Shown: piece by piece, positions 16,890 through 25,042 of the stretch
How positions within the stretch are numbered: position 1 is the first letter of the stretch
Layout: each line of letters starts with the position of its first letter
Assembly: GCF_024734665.1 (NCBI RefSeq)
Contig: NZ_CP102931.1
Location: 4,524,001 to 4,588,000 of the forward strand
DNA from: Variovorax paradoxus
GTDB taxonomy: Bacteria; Pseudomonadota; Gammaproteobacteria; Burkholderiales; Burkholderiaceae_C
Length of the DNA stretch: 64,000 bases
Direction: 5' to 3'
Program-made: the position numbers and the translations under genes
Notes under the pieces: model-generated
What the model was told of the DNA's origin: nothing
Seen by the model: only the letters and a program-made list of their open reading frames with translations
Databases searched by the model: none

Positions 16890-17801
16890 TCAGATGCCCT
16901 TCGAAGAAGGATTGGCGAACGCTTCCTTCGTTTCGGCATTCAGCGGGTAGTTGATGTTGATGCCCTTCGGCGGAATCGGCGACATGAACCACTTGGCATA
17001 GAGCTTCTCCATCTCGCCCGACTTCATCATGCCCGACACCACGCGGTCGACCAGCGCCTTGAAGGCCGGGTCGTCCTTGCGGAACATCAGCGACTGGTTT
17101 TCGGTGCGCAGGCTCTCGCCGGTGATGACGAAGTCCTTCGGGTTGCGCGCATTCGCGATCTGCCCGGCCAGCAGGATGTCGTCGAGCACGAAGGCCTGGG
17201 CGCGGCCGCTTTCCACCAGCAGGAACGAGTCGCTATGGTCCTTGCCCGCGAGGTTGTTCACTTCGAGGCTGCGGCCGCGGTCAGCCTCGCGCAGCAGGCG
17301 AAACGATGTGGTGCCGCTGGTGGTGGCCACCGTCTTGCCCTGCAGGTCGGCAATGCTCTTGATGCCCGAATCGGCCTTCACCAGCATGCGCACGTTGTAG
17401 CGGAAGATGTCCGGCGAGAACGCCACCTGCTTCTGCCGCTCGACCAGGTTGGTGGTGGAGCCGCACTCGATGTCGACCGTGCCGTTCTGTACCAGCGGAA
17501 TGCGGTTGGCAGAGGTAACGGCCTGGTACTTGATCTCGATGGCCGGCATCTTCAGCTCGCTCTTCACGGCCTCGACGATGCGGTTGCAGATCTCGATGCT
17601 GTAGCCCACGGGTTTGAGGTTGCCGTCGAGGTACGAAAAGCCGAAGGACGACTCCCGGTAGCCGAAGGCGATGGCGCCGCTGGCCTTTATCTTCGCGAGC
17701 GTGTCGCCTTCCTGGGCCTGCACGGCCGTGAGCGGCATGAAGGCCACAAGGATCACCGCGAGCGCGGCACCAAAGGGAAACGGCAGACGAAGCTTGGGCA
17801 T
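16890..17801 (-). CDS. GltI-like glutamate/aspartate ABC transporter substrate-binding protein
   Basis: Periplasmic binding protein, family 3, 303 residues from the ATG at 17801. An upstream open frame of 28 codons is ignored because the signal peptide (PFGAALAVILVAFMPLTAVQA) follows this ATG. The mature part starts EGDTLAKIKASGAIAFGYRE, and the motifs FSYLDGNLKPVGYSIEIC and DIECGSTTN match GltI. No permease or ATPase gene is linked, so it must use a transporter encoded elsewhere or deliver to a shared one. It lies between an aminotransferase gene and a racemase gene on the same strand. Confidence 0.9.
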   Translation of the reverse strand: MPKLRLPFPFGAALAVILVAFMPLTAVQAQEGDTLAKIKASGAIAFGYRESSFGFSYLDGNLKPVGYSIEICNRIVEAVKSELKMPAIEIKYQAVTSANRIPLVQNGTVDIECGSTTNLVERQKQVAFSPDIFRYNVRMLVKADSGIKSIADLQGKTVATTSGTTSFRLLREADRGRSLEVNNLAGKDHSDSFLLVESGRAQAFVLDDILLAGQIANARNPKDFVITGESLRTENQSLMFRKDDPAFKALVDRVVSGMMKSGEMEKLYAKWFMSPIPPKGININYPLNAETKEAFANPSSKGI

Positions 17802-17856
17802 GGAACGCTCCTCGGAACGATGGTTGAAGAAAAGACGAACGGGAAAGTGGTAGCGC

Positions 17857-19191
17857 TCAGCGGGCGGCTGCACGTGTGACCGCATCGATGGAGGCCGCGA
17901 GCCGCGCGGCGATCTCCTGCAGGTCTTGCCGCGTGGCGATGAAGGGTGGCGCGAGCAGCACGTGGTCGCCCAGCCGGCCGTCGACCGTGCCGCCGAAGGG
18001 GTAGCACAGCAGGCCGCGCGCCATGGCGTCCTTCTTGACGGTGGCGTTGACCTTCAGCGCCGGATCGAAAGGCGTCTTGCTCGCGCGGTCGGCCACCAGC
18101 TCGATGCCCCAGAAAAAGCCGCGGCCGCGGATGTCGCCCACGTGCGGGTGCGCGCCCAGCGCCTCGGCCAGCATCGCGCCGAAGGCAACGCCGTCTTCGC
18201 GCACCTTGGCGACCAGCCCGTCGCGCCGGATCACCTGCTGCACCGCGAGCGCAGCAGCGCAGGCCATCGGGTGGCCGAGGTAGGTGTGGCCGTGCTGGAA
18301 GAAGCCGCTGCCGCTGGACATGGCTTCGACGATGCGGCGCTGCGCCAGCACCGCGCCCACCGGCTGATAGCCGCCGCCCAGGCCCTTGGCAACGGTCATG
18401 AGGTCGGGCACCACGCCCTCCTGCTCGCAGGCATGCAGCGAGCCGGTGCGGCCCATGCCGCACATCACCTCGTCGAGGATCAGCAGCACGCCGTACTTGT
18501 CGCACACCGCGCGCACCGCCTTGAAGTAGCCCCGCACTGGCGTGAGCACACCGGCCGTGGCGCCGCCGACGGTCTCTGCCACGAAGGCGATGACGCTGTC
18601 AGCGCCCTGCGCGAGGATGGCCGCTTCGAGCTCGGCCGCCAGGCGCAGGCCGTACTGCTCGGCGCTTTCATCATCGCGTTGCTCGCGGTACGGATAGCAG
18701 GGCGACACGTGCGTGGCCGGCACGAGGATGGGTGCGAAGGGTTCGCGCCGCCATGCGTTGCCGCCCACGGCCAGCGCGCCCAGCGTGTTGCCGTGGTAGC
18801 TCTGGCGGCGCGCGATGAAGTGCGTGCGCTGCGGCTGGCCGATCTCCACGAAGTATTGGCGCGCCATCTTCAGCGCCGACTCCACCGCCTCCGAGCCACC
18901 GCTCACCAGGTAGACGTGGCTCATGCCCTCGGGGGCGGAGCCGATCATTTCGTCGGCCAACTGCTCGGCCACTTCGCTCGTGAAGAAGCTGGTGTGCGCG
19001 TAGGCGAGCTTGTCGATCTGTGCATGCATGGCGGCCAGCACCTCGGGGTGCGCATGGCCGAGCGACGACACCGCCGCGCCGCCAGAGGCGTCGAGGTATT
19101 CGCGGCCTTCGGCGTCGCGGATGAACATGCCGTGGGAGCCGGTGGCAACGGGCGGGGTCTGGCGAAGGTGGCGGTGGAAGACGTGCGTCAT
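17857..19191 (-). CDS. Class III PLP-dependent aminotransferase
   Basis: Omega/beta-amino-acid type aminotransferase of 444 residues from the ATG at 19191; a TTG four codons upstream is less likely. The PLP signature is present: DEVMCGMGRTG with the conserved Asp, and the Schiff-base lysine in VAKGLGGGYQPVGA. SGGSEAVESALKMAR binds the phosphate. It is the first gene of the operon with a GltI-like receptor and a racemase, and it is divergent from an RpiR-type regulator. The likely role is deamination of an imported amino acid or amine; the substrate is not determinable here. Confidence 0.92.
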   Translation of the reverse strand: MTHVFHRHLRQTPPVATGSHGMFIRDAEGREYLDASGGAAVSSLGHAHPEVLAAMHAQIDKLAYAHTSFFTSEVAEQLADEMIGSAPEGMSHVYLVSGGSEAVESALKMARQYFVEIGQPQRTHFIARRQSYHGNTLGALAVGGNAWRREPFAPILVPATHVSPCYPYREQRDDESAEQYGLRLAAELEAAILAQGADSVIAFVAETVGGATAGVLTPVRGYFKAVRAVCDKYGVLLILDEVMCGMGRTGSLHACEQEGVVPDLMTVAKGLGGGYQPVGAVLAQRRIVEAMSSGSGFFQHGHTYLGHPMACAAALAVQQVIRRDGLVAKVREDGVAFGAMLAEALGAHPHVGDIRGRGFFWGIELVADRASKTPFDPALKVNATVKKDAMARGLLCYPFGGTVDGRLGDHVLLAPPFIATRQDLQEIAARLAASIDAVTRAAAR

Positions 19192-19218
19192 GGCGGCTGG
19201 CAACTGGATTCGAAGGTT

Positions 19219-19302
19219 GGAACTAACGTTTCCGCCGGATTATTATTTGGAACATTTGTTCCGTCAACTGCCGCCACTCGACCCCTCCGGTACATTTGTT
19301 CC
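19219..19302. promoter_or_regulatory. Three operator-like dyads between the aminotransferase and RpiR genes
   Basis: GGAACATTTGTTCC (19249-19262, arms GGAACA/TGTTCC) and GGTACATTTGTTCC (19289-19302) differ by one base and are 40 bp apart centre to centre. A third, weaker copy, GGAACTAACGTTTCC, lies at 19219-19233. The spacings are close to three and four helical turns, which would put all sites on one DNA face. They fill the divergent promoter region, as expected for the RpiR-type protein. Confidence 0.72.
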
Positions 19303-19328
19303 AACGACAGCCGAAGAGAGACACCGCC

Positions 19329-20198
19329 ATGGGCGCCCGAGAGCAGATCCGCCAGCGTTTCAACGAACTGAGCCCCGCCCTGCAGCAGGTGGCGCGCTAC
19401 GTGCTCGACCATCCGAACGAGGTGGTCACGAGTTCGATGCGCAACGTCGGCACGCGCTCGCAGAGCACGCCCGCCACCCTCGTGCGTTTCGCGCAGCATC
19501 TGGGCTTCGAAGGCTGGCCGCAGCTCAAGGAAGCCTTCGCCGCCGACATGGGCCTGGGCTCCGCCGAAACCTACGGCGGGCGCGCCAAGCAGCTCGTCGG
19601 CCGCGCCAAGGACCAGACGCTGACCGGCGAAATGTTCGAGGTGCAGCGCCGCAACCTCGAAGCCACGCACCAGCAGAGCGAGCAGGCGCTGCAAAAGGCC
19701 TGCGCGCTGATCGAGAAGGCCCCGGCCGTGCACGCCGCGGGGTTCAGGGCGTGCTTTCCGATCGCCTTTTCATTCGTCTACGTGTACCGGATCTTTCGCG
19801 CCAGCGTACACCTGGTCGACGGCCAGGGCGGCTCGCTGGAAATGCAGCAACGCGCCTTCGCCAAGGGCGACGCGCTGGTGGTGGCGAGCTTCGCGCCCTA
19901 CTCGCGCGAGGCGCTGCAGGTGGCGCAGGCGGCCAAGGCGGCGGGTTGCCGCATCGTCGCCATCACCGACAGCGTGACCTCGCCGCTGTCGCTGCTGGCG
20001 GACGAGACGCTGCTTTTCACGATCAACAGCCCCTCGTTCTTCCCGTCGGTCGCGGCGGGGGTGGCGGTGACCGAAGCGCTGGTCGAGCTGCTGGCCAGCC
20101 GCGCGGGCAAGCCGGTGATCCGGCGTATCGATCAGGCCGAGGCGCAGTTGTTCGAATCGGGGGCCTACCTCACGCCGCCGGCGGCGCGCGGCGGCTAG
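19329..20198 (+). CDS. MurR/RpiR-family transcriptional regulator
   Basis: Regulator of 289 residues with an N-terminal RpiR helix-turn-helix (LSPALQQVARYVLDHPNEVV, then SQSTPATLVRFAQHLGF) and a C-terminal SIS domain that usually binds phosphosugars or related metabolites (MQQRAFAKGDALVVASFAPY, then VAITDSVTSPLSLLAD). I use the ATG at 19329; a TTG at 19296 would fall inside an operator copy. The divergent gene is an aminotransferase, so the effector may be an amino-acid-derived compound and not a sugar phosphate. Confidence 0.92.
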   Translation: MGAREQIRQRFNELSPALQQVARYVLDHPNEVVTSSMRNVGTRSQSTPATLVRFAQHLGFEGWPQLKEAFAADMGLGSAETYGGRAKQLVGRAKDQTLTGEMFEVQRRNLEATHQQSEQALQKACALIEKAPAVHAAGFRACFPIAFSFVYVYRIFRASVHLVDGQGGSLEMQQRAFAKGDALVVASFAPYSREALQVAQAAKAAGCRIVAITDSVTSPLSLLADETLLFTINSPSFFPSVAAGVAVTEALVELLASRAGKPVIRRIDQAEAQLFESGAYLTPPAARGG

Positions 20199-20208
20199 GG
20201 CCGAGAAC

Positions 20209-20943
20209 TCAGATCAGCGCCCGGGTGCGGCCGGCGGCCTGCTGGCTCAGGTAAAGCACCAGCAGGTCGCGGTTGGCGATGATGTGCTCGCGCATGGCGG
20301 TTTCGGCGCTGGAGGCTTCCTGCCGGCCCAGCGCCTCGACGATGCGGCAGTGCTCTTCCAGCGCCTGCAGGGCCTGCTCGTGGCGGTACAGCTGCATCGA
20401 TGCGTCGCGGTTGTGCGGGCGCAGCTTGCTGTCGAAGATGATCGGCAGCTGGCTGGCTCGCTGCACCGCCTCGGTCAGCCAGCGGTTGTCCGCCAGTGCC
20501 AGCAGCTTGCTGTGAAAGGCCTGGTTCAGGTCCTGCCAGTGCTCGGCCCGGGCGTCAGTCCATTCGCCTCTGCCGTGCAGCACTTCGTACTGCTCGTCGA
20601 GCATGGCCGTCAGTTGCGCCAGGGCCCCGCTTTCGAGGCCGCGCTCGCTGATCAGGCGGCAGCACATGCCCTCCAGCGTGGCACGCACGCTGAAGGCGTC
20701 GAACACGTCCTTGGCGTTGAAGCGGCGCACCTGGAAGCCCTTGTTGGGCAAGTACAACAGCAGCCCCTCGTCGGCCAGCCGCGCCATGGCGCCGCGCACA
20801 GGGGTGCGCGACACGCCAAGCTCGTTGGCGAGCGAAATCTCCATCAAGTGGGAGCCAGGGGCAATCACACCATCGAAGATGCGATTGCGCAGCGTGTCGG
20901 CCACGGACAACGCTCGTGTCCGAGAGGGGTCTGGGGGAGTCAT
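20209..20943 (-). CDS. GntR-family regulator with FCD effector domain
   Basis: FadR-subfamily regulator, 244 residues. The winged helix spans SVADTLRNRIFDGVIAPGSH and ELGVSRTPVRGAMARLADEG. The C-terminal helical FCD domain contains the metal- and ligand-binding histidine positions typical of the group (DLNQAFHSKLLALADN, then EHCRIVEALGRQE). It is convergent with the RpiR gene (10 bp apart). Its targets cannot be inferred from neighbours, because an A/T-rich gap and an unrelated hydrolase follow upstream. Confidence 0.9.
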   Translation of the reverse strand: MTPPDPSRTRALSVADTLRNRIFDGVIAPGSHLMEISLANELGVSRTPVRGAMARLADEGLLLYLPNKGFQVRRFNAKDVFDAFSVRATLEGMCCRLISERGLESGALAQLTAMLDEQYEVLHGRGEWTDARAEHWQDLNQAFHSKLLALADNRWLTEAVQRASQLPIIFDSKLRPHNRDASMQLYRHEQALQALEEHCRIVEALGRQEASSAETAMREHIIANRDLLVLYLSQQAAGRTRALI

Positions 20944-20999
20944 CGAAAGTCGGGAACTGGGGGGGCGCCGGAAGCGGGTCGCGCGGATGGTACGGCCCC

Positions 21000-21112
21000 G
21001 TACAAATGCTTCATATCCCCGATTTCCGTAAAAATTTTATTCCGGGACTTTTTCGATGATTACTTCAAATTTATTAACTTCTGTAAACGCCTCTTCCGCT
21101 GTAGGCGTTAAC
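21000..21112. other. A/T-rich intergenic island with a small dyad
   Basis: This stretch upstream of the GntR gene is markedly A/T-rich (for example AAAAATTTTATT and AAATTTATTAA) within DNA that is otherwise about two-thirds GC. It contains a 7-bp inverted repeat, AACGCCT (21086-21092) and AGGCGTT (21103-21109). It could hold the GntR promoter and operator, or the terminator of the hydrolase gene, whose stop is at 21144. No gene fits. Confidence 0.55.
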
Positions 21113-21143
21113 CCGCCCCCGGTAGCCTTTTCGGCCGGCCCGC

Positions 21144-21941
21144 CTATCTGGCAATGATCCAGTCGGCGATCTGCGGGACAACTTCGCGATCGAGCCCATT
21201 GAAGCCGTGATACGCCATGGCCTCGCACGGGTCGCCCCTGTTCTCCCCACCCTTGAAGCTCAGCAGCGCCTTCCTCGGCGAGTTTTCGAGCTTCCCCATG
21301 AGGGCGGGCACGTTGGCAAACGCGCAGAGCGCGCAGCCATCCTGCTCGTGATGGACGACGAGAACGGGAACCCTGATCTTTTCCAGCGGCATTGCCGGAA
21401 CGGGCCGTCCCCTGTCGTCGGTGAGGATGGTCGAGCTCAGGACGATGCCGTCCGGTCCTTCAGGGCCTGAAAGCTCAGTCGCGACGTATGCCGCGGACTG
21501 CGTACCCCGGCTGGTGCCCACAAGCCACACAGGCACCTTGGATTGCTCTCGCATCCACGCAATGACCGCCTTGATGTCGGCCGCATGCTTCGGCTTCTGG
21601 CGAAAACCGCTGAGGTAGGGTGGACTCAGCCGGTCCGAAGGCGCATCGACGACGGCGACCATGAGCCCTTGGTCCGCAAACAGCTGTCGCGTGCGAACGA
21701 GAAAATTCCCGGCGCCCCAGTTGAACGAACCATTGGGAAAGATCTGCAACCCGCCGTGCCCGCCTGCGAGCAGGATCACGGCAGCCCTTGGCGCTGGCGG
21801 CGACAGCACGAGCATCCGCTGCGTTACCCCGGGCCGGGTGGGAATGTCCACCACCTTCTGCGTGGTCTGCGCCTGGACTGGCGAAACCAGTGCAATCAGA
21901 AAGAGAAAGCCCGCGATCCAGTACCTGGCAATGTTGCGCAT
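21144..21941 (-). CDS. Secreted alpha/beta hydrolase
   Basis: Probable periplasmic esterase-like hydrolase of 265 residues. It has a signal peptide (IARYWIAGFLFLIALVSPVQA), and the nucleophile elbow is VGTSRGTQSAAY, a GxSxG-type motif (Gly-Thr-Ser-Arg-Gly). An early ILLAGGHGG loop may form the oxyanion hole. A late histidine in MAYHGFNGLD is a plausible member of the triad. Codon use is less GC-rich than in adjacent genes, and an A/T-rich island adjoins its 3' end, which may indicate acquisition. The substrate is unknown. Confidence 0.85.
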   Translation of the reverse strand: MRNIARYWIAGFLFLIALVSPVQAQTTQKVVDIPTRPGVTQRMLVLSPPAPRAAVILLAGGHGGLQIFPNGSFNWGAGNFLVRTRQLFADQGLMVAVVDAPSDRLSPPYLSGFRQKPKHAADIKAVIAWMREQSKVPVWLVGTSRGTQSAAYVATELSGPEGPDGIVLSSTILTDDRGRPVPAMPLEKIRVPVLVVHHEQDGCALCAFANVPALMGKLENSPRKALLSFKGGENRGDPCEAMAYHGFNGLDREVVPQIADWIIAR

Positions 21942-22023
21942 CGACGATCTCCTGGGGGTACAGCTTTGAGTCCGTTTGCCGGCCGACCTGCATAATCGCG
22001 CCCTTTTTCCCTAGGGACGCCAG

Positions 22024-23025
22024 ATGAATCTGGAAATCGCGCAATCCACGCCGACGGCGGCAAGCATTGCGAAGCTGGTTCAGGCGCACTACGGCCTGGG
22101 CGAAGTGGTCGAGAGCGAGTTCCTGCGGCGCAGCTTCAATCAAGTCTATCGACTGAGCTTTGCCAGTGGGCGACGTGCCGTGGCGCGGCTCTGTGCCGAG
22201 CGGCCCCGAGGCGGCCCCAACATGCTGTTCGAATCAGCCGCGCTGCAGCATTGGGCCCAGGCCGGATGCCCCGTATCCCGTTGCCTGCCCACCACGGACG
22301 GTGAAGTCGCCATCCACGTGTCGCTACCCGAGGGCTCCCGGGCGCTGATGCTGTTCGAGTATCTGGACGGAGAGTTCACCGGCGACTCGGCCGATGACAT
22401 CGAAGCCTTTGCGCACGGGCTGGCCGCCCTGCACGTCGCGGGCGAAAGCTACCAGGGGCCGGCCAGCAGCTACTGCCTCGACCTGGACTACCTGCTGCTG
22501 CGCCCCCTGCAAGGCCTGCTGCGCGCTCCGACCATGACCGCCGAGCTGCGCCCGCAATTCGAGATGCTGGGCCAGCGCCTGCACAGCGATGTCCTGGCAT
22601 TGGGCGAACTCAGCCGCGTGCTGTGCCACGGCGACGCGCACGGCAGCAACAACTTCATCGTGCGCGGTGCGCAGGACCAGCACGAGGCGGTGTTCTTCGA
22701 CTTCGACGAGGCGGGCCCTGGCTACCTGGCTTATGAACTGGCGGTCTATCCGTGGAGCCTGCATCCGCGCACGCCCGATGGCGTACTGAGCGACAAGGCA
22801 ACGGGGCAGTGGCGGAACTTCATATCCGCCTATCGCGAGGCCCGGCCCCTTTCCGATGCCGACCTTGCCGCCATCGCACGTTTCATGGCCGTGCGGCAGA
22901 TCTGGCTGCTGGGAGAGTGCGCAGGAAGGGTTCCCGTCTGGGGCTCCCAGACCATACCGACCGACTACCTCCGCCGGCAGGTGACCATGCTGCGCAAGTG
23001 GGAAACATTGGAGTTGCCACTCTAG
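22024..23025 (+). CDS. Aminoglycoside-phosphotransferase-fold kinase (APH/ChoK family)
   Basis: Small-molecule or protein kinase of the APH fold, 333 residues, cytoplasmic. The catalytic loop is LCHGDAHGSNNF, with Asp as catalytic base, followed by the metal-binding motif VFFDFDEAGPGYLAYELA. This resembles the SrkA/YihE and homoserine-kinase-like branches more than true antibiotic-resistance enzymes, so no resistance is claimed. It stands alone, divergent from the secreted hydrolase and upstream of an SPW-repeat gene. Confidence 0.85.
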   Translation: MNLEIAQSTPTAASIAKLVQAHYGLGEVVESEFLRRSFNQVYRLSFASGRRAVARLCAERPRGGPNMLFESAALQHWAQAGCPVSRCLPTTDGEVAIHVSLPEGSRALMLFEYLDGEFTGDSADDIEAFAHGLAALHVAGESYQGPASSYCLDLDYLLLRPLQGLLRAPTMTAELRPQFEMLGQRLHSDVLALGELSRVLCHGDAHGSNNFIVRGAQDQHEAVFFDFDEAGPGYLAYELAVYPWSLHPRTPDGVLSDKATGQWRNFISAYREARPLSDADLAAIARFMAVRQIWLLGECAGRVPVWGSQTIPTDYLRRQVTMLRKWETLELPL

Positions 23026-23103
23026 TAGGGCCCGGAACCCTCCCCACCCAGCGCAAGTCGAACTGCTTGTCGCGGCGCCTTGTCGCGACAGGAGGTAATG
23101 ACC

Positions 23104-23469
23104 ATGAAGCAAGTGAAGCATTGGCAAGACCCCGTCAACGCCGTCGCCGGCGCCTGGCTGATCGTCTCGCCCTGGGTCCTGGGCTTTTCGGACATGACGC
23201 CCGCCATGTGGACGATGGTGGCGACCGGCATCGTGCTCGGCGCGGTGGCGCTCGGTGCGACCTTCGTGCCCCGACAGTGGGAAGAATGGACCGAGGTTGC
23301 GCTGGCGGCCTGGCTCGCGATATCGCCCTGGGTGATTGGCTTCCGTGGCGTCGAGACGGCGATGGTCAATGCGGTGCTCGTCGCCGCGGTGATCCTCGTG
23401 CTGGCGCTCTGGGTGCTGGTGACCGACAAGGACTACCTGGGCAATATCGGCGACCGTCCGGCGCATTGA
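23104..23469 (+). CDS. SPW-repeat membrane protein
   Basis: Small inner-membrane protein of 121 residues with four membrane segments. It contains two copies of the SPW motif, WLIVSPWVLGF and WLAISPWVIGF, one per two-helix unit. The ATG at 23104 is chosen because AGGAGGT ends about 8 bases upstream. An ATG at 23098 would be only two bases from that site. The function of the family is unknown. A good hairpin follows the stop codon. Confidence 0.9.
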   Translation: MKQVKHWQDPVNAVAGAWLIVSPWVLGFSDMTPAMWTMVATGIVLGAVALGATFVPRQWEEWTEVALAAWLAISPWVIGFRGVETAMVNAVLVAAVILVLALWVLVTDKDYLGNIGDRPAH

Positions 23470-23486
23470 CCTGACCGCCGGGCCGG

Positions 23487-23509
23487 AGGATGGGCCCAGT
23501 GCCCATCCT
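23487..23509. terminator. Bidirectional hairpin between SPW gene and RND operon end
   Basis: AGGATGGGC and GCCCATCCT form a perfect 9-bp stem with a 5-base loop. It lies between two convergent stop codons, 17 bp from each. The T tract is weak, but position and stem strength suit a shared terminator. Confidence 0.65.
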
Positions 23510-23526
23510 TCATATCGATCAGCCGC

Positions 23527-25029
23527 TTACTGCGTGCGCGAAGCGGCGGGTTGCGGTGCTGCCGCGTCCGCTTTGGCGTTGTTGCCATCGCCCATCCACC
23601 CAGCCTGCCAGCCCCCGCCCATCGCCTGGATCAGCGCGATGGCCGTGGTCTGGCGGCTGACCTGCAGCTGCACAAGCGTGCGCCGCGCGCTCAGCGCGGC
23701 GGCCTGCGCGGTGACCACGTCGGTGTAGCTCACCTGCGCGGCGCGATAGCGGTTCAGCAACTGCTGCTCGGTCTTGTCGGCCGCAGCCGAGGCCTCGCGG
23801 CGGAAGCCCTCCTGCTCGGCGAGCGTCGCGCTCGCGGTGAGCTGGTCTTCCACGGCCTGGAAAGCCGTGAGCACGGTCTGCCGATAGCGCGCCACGCTCG
23901 ACTCGTAGGAGGCCTTGGCCGAATCGACGTTGGCCGCGATGGCGCCCGCATCGAACACCACCTGCGCCACCGAGAAGCCCAGCGACCACAGCGAGTTGGC
24001 CGAGCTGAACAGGTCCTTCACGCGGCTGGCGCTGCTGCCGACCGAAGCCGTGAGGCCGATGTTCGGAAAGTAGGCTGCGCGCGCAATGCCGATCTGCGAA
24101 TTCGCCGCCGCCACGGTGCGCTCGGCGGCCGCGATGTCGGGCCGGCGCTGCAGCAGCGTCGAGGGCACGCCGAGCGGCACGCCGGGCACCACGGGCGTCC
24201 ATTGCGCGGCCGGCAGGCTGAAGTCGGCTGGTGCCACGCCCAGCAGCGCGGCAATCGCGTGCTCGTAGGTGGCGCGCGTGCGCTGCAGACCCACCCGTTC
24301 GGCCTTGGCGTTGACGAGTTGCGTCTGCGCCTGCAGCACATCGGTCTGCGCGGCAATGCCGGCCTGATAGCGGTTGCTCGTGATCTCGAAGGCGCGCTGG
24401 TAGCCCTGGATGGTTTCGTCGAGCAACACGATCTCCGTGTCGGCCTCGCGCAGCGAAAAGTAGTTGGTGGCCAGGTCGCCGATGGCCGACAGGCGCGCCG
24501 CGGCCAAGTCGGCCTCGCTCGCCTGTGCATTGGCCTGCGCGCTGCTCACGGCTTCGCGCAGGCGGCCCCACACATCCGGCGTCCAGCTGGCGCCGAGCGT
24601 GGCCGAGAAGGCATTCGACGGGCTCGACGTGCTGCTGCCGCCCACGGTGCCCGAGCGCTTGCCGCTGCCATCGAGCGACACCGACGGGAACAGCGCCGCC
24701 CGCTCGCCGCGCACCAGCGCCTGGGCCTGCGAATAGTTGGCCACCGCCGCGGCGATGTTCTGGTTCGACACCTGCACGCGGCCGGCGAGTTCATCGAGCG
24801 TGGCATCGCCGAACAGCTTCCACCATTCGCCGCGGTCGAGCGCGTCGGCAGGCGCGGCGGGCAGCCAGCCTTCGGCGGTCTTCTGCTCCTTCCAGTTGAC
24901 GGACGCGGCGGTGGTGGGCTGCTCGTAGCGCGGGCCGACGGAGCAGCCGGCGAGCACAGCAGCCAGTGCGAGCGCCGAGAGCGGGAAGCGGCTCGCGCGG
25001 AAGGAAGAAAGGGAAAGCAGTGCGTTCAT
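23527..25029 (-). CDS. RND efflux outer-membrane lipoprotein (NodT/OprM family)
   Basis: Outer-membrane channel of a tripartite efflux pump, 500 residues. It has a lipoprotein signal (ALALAAVLAGCSVG, with the lipobox cysteine) and the two OEP repeats (SNQNIAAAVANYSQAQALVRG in the first, AANSQIGIARAAYFPNIGL in the second). The C-terminal tail after QAMGGGWQAGW is short and polar. It is the last gene of the operon that encodes a fusion protein and two RND subunits, 13 bp after the second RND gene. Confidence 0.93.
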   Translation of the reverse strand: MNALLSLSSFRASRFPLSALALAAVLAGCSVGPRYEQPTTAASVNWKEQKTAEGWLPAAPADALDRGEWWKLFGDATLDELAGRVQVSNQNIAAAVANYSQAQALVRGERAALFPSVSLDGSGKRSGTVGGSSTSSPSNAFSATLGASWTPDVWGRLREAVSSAQANAQASEADLAAARLSAIGDLATNYFSLREADTEIVLLDETIQGYQRAFEITSNRYQAGIAAQTDVLQAQTQLVNAKAERVGLQRTRATYEHAIAALLGVAPADFSLPAAQWTPVVPGVPLGVPSTLLQRRPDIAAAERTVAAANSQIGIARAAYFPNIGLTASVGSSASRVKDLFSSANSLWSLGFSVAQVVFDAGAIAANVDSAKASYESSVARYRQTVLTAFQAVEDQLTASATLAEQEGFRREASAAADKTEQQLLNRYRAAQVSYTDVVTAQAAALSARRTLVQLQVSRQTTAIALIQAMGGGWQAGWMGDGNNAKADAAAPQPAASRTQ

Positions 25030-25042
25030 GGCGGTGTTGTTC

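Noticed and set aside
22024-23025. Aminoglycoside resistance gene
   Set aside because: The APH fold is shared by many metabolic kinases. Nothing here points to antibiotic modification.
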